Shown here one piece after another: positions 3,935-6,118 of a stretch of DNA of 6,118 bases. Source of the DNA: Clostridia bacterium (GTDB taxonomy: Bacteria; Bacillota_A; Clostridia; Oscillospirales; CAG-272); NCBI GenBank assembly GCA_017935805.1, contig JAGBGV010000079.1:1-6118 (forward strand), read 5' to 3'. The notes under the pieces are model-generated. The model did not search any database and was not told the origin of the DNA. It worked only from the letters and a program-made list of their open reading frames with translations. Each line of letters starts with the position of its first letter. Position 1 is the stretch's first letter. The translations under genes and the position numbers were made by a program.

Positions 3935-5131
3935 ATGTATTGTCCCCAGTGCGGACTTAACATTAAAGACGGCGAGACAGTCTGCTCAGGCTGCGGCGCA
4001 CCTCTCCCCACTACTCCGCCGAGAAAGCAGAACGTGTTCGTCAGATTTCTCAAAGCGGTGCTGATGTGTGTTCTCGCTCTGGCAGTATTCTTCGGATGTC
4101 AGACCTTGGTAGCCATAGGATACTCCTCCATGTACATGGCAAATCTCATTATTTCAGGGGAAGCCCCTCTGTCGGAGACCGATCCCGCTTGGGTGGAGAT
4201 ATCAGAGCAGATGAATGACAAGATCAGCGAAAATACCACGGGAATTCTTCTCGTGTCAAATTTGCTGACCGTGCTTATCCTGTGCCTCGGATACACCCTC
4301 AGAAAGAAATCCCCTGCACGGGAGCTGGATGTAAAGGGAATCAACCCGCTGCGTTATGTGAGCATTGCAATATTCGGTATGGCGCTGCAGGTATTCATCA
4401 TTGTGACGCTGAACTTCATTCCCTTCCCCGAGGCAGTCTACGCAGAGCATAATGACGCTTTTGCAGATCTTGGGGGAACAGGCAACCTTTTCCTTGAGCT
4501 CTTGTCGGTAGGACTTGTGACCGGCATCGCAGAAGAGCTGGTATTCCGCGGCATGATACTGAAATATCTCAAGCGAGTTATCCCCTCCTGGGCGGCTGTG
4601 ATCATTTCAGCGGTAGTATTCGGACTTGTTCACGGCTCTCTCTTGTCAATGATCTACGCCACAGTAGTAGGTCTGGTACTGGGTACGCTGTACGTTAAGT
4701 TCGACTCAATAATTCCGGCAATAATCTGCCATGTGTTCTTCAACTCCATGTCCTCGCTCCTGACACTTATTCCGCCGGACAACGGAATGATCAATTTCGC
4801 ACTTTACATTACGTCAATTCCCGTGATCTTCTATCTTGCAAAGAGCCTGTTCTTCAAATATCCCACAGTCAGCGATCTGCTTTTCGACAGCAAGAACCGC
4901 ATAAAGCCGAAAAACGCATATGAGGCGGCAGTAATAAACGACATGAACGCCCTCAAGAAATCCGGCGAAATAACAGAAGCAGACCTGCGCCGCCTTGATT
5001 TCGACTGGGAAAGAGCAAAAAAGAACCAGCCTAACGGCAGAATCCCAACTACTGACAATTCAAACAATGCTCCCGACGAGACGGGCGGCAATGACAACGA
5101 AAACGGAGGAAATTCAAATGAAGCTTTATAA
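3935..5131 (+). CDS. Zinc-ribbon CPBP (Abi/CAAX-protease-like) intramembrane protease
   Basis: A 398-residue polytopic membrane protein. Residues 1-22 form a zinc ribbon with two CxxC knuckles (Cys3, Cys6, Cys17, Cys20). Hydrophobic segments lie near 34-62, 103-121, 139-163, 186-199, 218-253, 256-278 and 285-305. The CPBP motifs are complete: EELVFR (Glu200, Glu201, Arg205), FGLVH (Phe229, His233) and HVFFN (His266, Asn270), the expected metalloprotease active-site residues. Residues about 340-362 (LKKSGEITEADLRRLDFDWERAK) resemble a SHOCT-like tail, followed by an Asn/Asp/Gly-rich low-complexity end. Start 3935 has GGAGG seven bases upstream, 17 nt after cysE. Its end overlaps cysS by 14 nt. 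Known relatives process prenylated proteins or bacteriocin-related peptides; the substrate here, and any link to cysteine, are unknown. Confidence 0.92.
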   Translation: MYCPQCGLNIKDGETVCSGCGAPLPTTPPRKQNVFVRFLKAVLMCVLALAVFFGCQTLVAIGYSSMYMANLIISGEAPLSETDPAWVEISEQMNDKISENTTGILLVSNLLTVLILCLGYTLRKKSPARELDVKGINPLRYVSIAIFGMALQVFIIVTLNFIPFPEAVYAEHNDAFADLGGTGNLFLELLSVGLVTGIAEELVFRGMILKYLKRVIPSWAAVIISAVVFGLVHGSLLSMIYATVVGLVLGTLYVKFDSIIPAIICHVFFNSMSSLLTLIPPDNGMINFALYITSIPVIFYLAKSLFFKYPTVSDLLFDSKNRIKPKNAYEAAVINDMNALKKSGEITEADLRRLDFDWERAKKNQPNGRIPTTDNSNNAPDETGGNDNENGGNSNEAL

Positions 5132-6118
5132 TACACTCACAAAAACACGTGACGAGTTCGTTACACACGAGCCCGGCAAATGCACAATGTACACCTGCGG
5201 ACCTACAGTTTACCACTTTGCACACATAGGAAACCTGCGTTCATATATCATGGAGGATATTCTCGAGAAATACCTCAGCTACACAGGTCTTGATGTAAAG
5301 CGCTGCATGAACATCACCGACGTTGGTCATCTTTCAAGCGATGCTGACACAGGCGAGGACAAGATGCTCAAAGGAGCAAAGCGCGAGAAAAAAACTGTTA
5401 TGGAGATCGCGCAGTTCTACACAGACGCGTTCTTTGCTGACTGCGGCAAGCTGAACATAAAGATCCCCGAGATCGTTGTTCCCGCAACATCTTACATCCC
5501 CCAGTTTATCGAAATGGTAGAAACACTCCTCGAGAAGGGCTACGCTTATGTGGCAGAGGGCAACGTGTACTTTGACACCTCCAAGCTTGGCGAGTACTAT
5601 GTATTCAACAAGCACGACGCAGAGGATCTGGCGGTAGGCGTTCGCGAAGGCGTTGAAGAGGACCTTGCAAAGCGCAACAAGTCCGACTTCGTGCTTTGGT
5701 TCACCAAATCCAAATTTGAGGATCAGGAGCTGAAATGGGACAGCCCCTGGGGTATCGGTTATCCCGGCTGGCATATCGAATGCTCCGCTATCTCCGTTCA
5801 GAATCTGGGCGAGTATCTCGACATCCACTGCGGCGGTATTGACAATGCGTTCCCCCACCACACAAACGAGATCGCACAGAGCGAAGCATACCTCGGTCAC
5901 AAGTGGTGCTCACACTGGTTCCACGTGCTTCACCTGAACACAAACTCCGGTAAGATGTCAAAATCCTCCGGCGAATTCCTCACGGTTTCCCTGCTTGAGG
6001 AAAAGGGATACGCTCCCCTGGTTTACCGTTTGTTCTGCCTCCAGTCCCATTACAGAAAATCCTTGGTATTCTCATACGAAGGACTTGACAGCACAAAGAC
6101 CGCATACAACAAGCTCCT
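5118..6118 (+). CDS. cysS: Cysteinyl-tRNA synthetase, N-terminal part (runs off the right edge)
   Basis: Class I aminoacyl-tRNA synthetase that charges tRNA-Cys. About 333 of a usual 460-470 residues are present, covering the whole catalytic core. Seen: MYTCGPTVY (24-32) with zinc-ligand Cys27, the HIGH-type motif HIGN (36-39), GWHIECS with Cys222, HHTNE with His247/His248 and Glu251 completing the zinc/cysteine pocket, and KMSKS (279-283). The start at 5118 is supported by GGAGG eight bases upstream and by homology at the first residues (MKLYNTLT). It overlaps the CPBP gene by 14 nt, so its ribosome site lies within that gene and translation is likely coupled. Its charging substrate is the tRNA apparently sensed by the T-box at the operon head, giving feedback control. 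Confidence 0.98.
   Translation, partial: MKLYNTLTKTRDEFVTHEPGKCTMYTCGPTVYHFAHIGNLRSYIMEDILEKYLSYTGLDVKRCMNITDVGHLSSDADTGEDKMLKGAKREKKTVMEIAQFYTDAFFADCGKLNIKIPEIVVPATSYIPQFIEMVETLLEKGYAYVAEGNVYFDTSKLGEYYVFNKHDAEDLAVGVREGVEEDLAKRNKSDFVLWFTKSKFEDQELKWDSPWGIGYPGWHIECSAISVQNLGEYLDIHCGGIDNAFPHHTNEIAQSEAYLGHKWCSHWFHVLHLNTNSGKMSKSSGEFLTVSLLEEKGYAPLVYRLFCLQSHYRKSLVFSYEGLDSTKTAYNKL

Noticed and set aside
5334..5900. 188-aa minus-strand frame
   Set aside because: Shadow of cysS, whose active-site motifs are all present on the plus strand.
1..6118. CRISPR array, tRNA genes, insertion sequence or prophage module
   Set aside because: No regularly spaced repeats, no tRNA cloverleaf, and no transposase, integrase or phage structural gene was seen on either strand.

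Overview
The window looks like chromosomal DNA from a gut or rumen clostridium, most likely a Ruminococcus-type Oscillospiraceae member. The basis is a cysteine T-box operon, AGGAGG-type ribosome sites, sigma-A promoters, moderate GC in the housekeeping genes, and AT-rich intergenic blocks full of hairpins. The genus is inference.

Layout. Positions 1-430 (minus) hold the N-terminal part of cofactor-independent phosphoglycerate mutase (gpmI), with its own promoter at 495-523. Positions 524-645 are a hairpin-rich spacer. Positions 646-1182 (minus) encode a YpsA/SLOG-type Rossmann protein. It diverges from a winged-helix regulator at 1273-1890 (plus), whose strong promoter overlaps two perfect copies of a 9-bp direct repeat. 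Positions 1891-2357 carry no credible gene. Most of 2035-2323 is instead nested inverted repeats whose wobble pairs and GAAA loop suit a plus-strand RNA. This element is unidentified.

From 2358 to the right edge lies one operon: promoter, T-box leader (antiterminator 2572-2600, terminator 2593-2638), an unrecognised 181-aa AT-rich Cys-containing protein, cysE, a zinc-ribbon CPBP-family membrane protein, and cysS (cut by the window edge). Genes are coupled by a 4-nt ATGA overlap, a 17-nt gap and a 14-nt overlap. The T-box UGGA bulge fits the UCCA end of tRNA-Cys, and a UGC triplet sits in the expected specifier loop. The operon therefore probably senses uncharged tRNA-Cys and raises both cysteine synthesis (CysE) and cysteine charging (CysS). 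The two extra genes are the surprise: an unknown protein placed first behind the riboswitch, and a putative intramembrane protease between cysE and cysS.

No CRISPR array, tRNA, rRNA, insertion sequence or prophage gene was seen. The points most worth follow-up are the structured element at 2035-2323, the two non-canonical members of the T-box operon, and the direct-repeat operator before the regulator.
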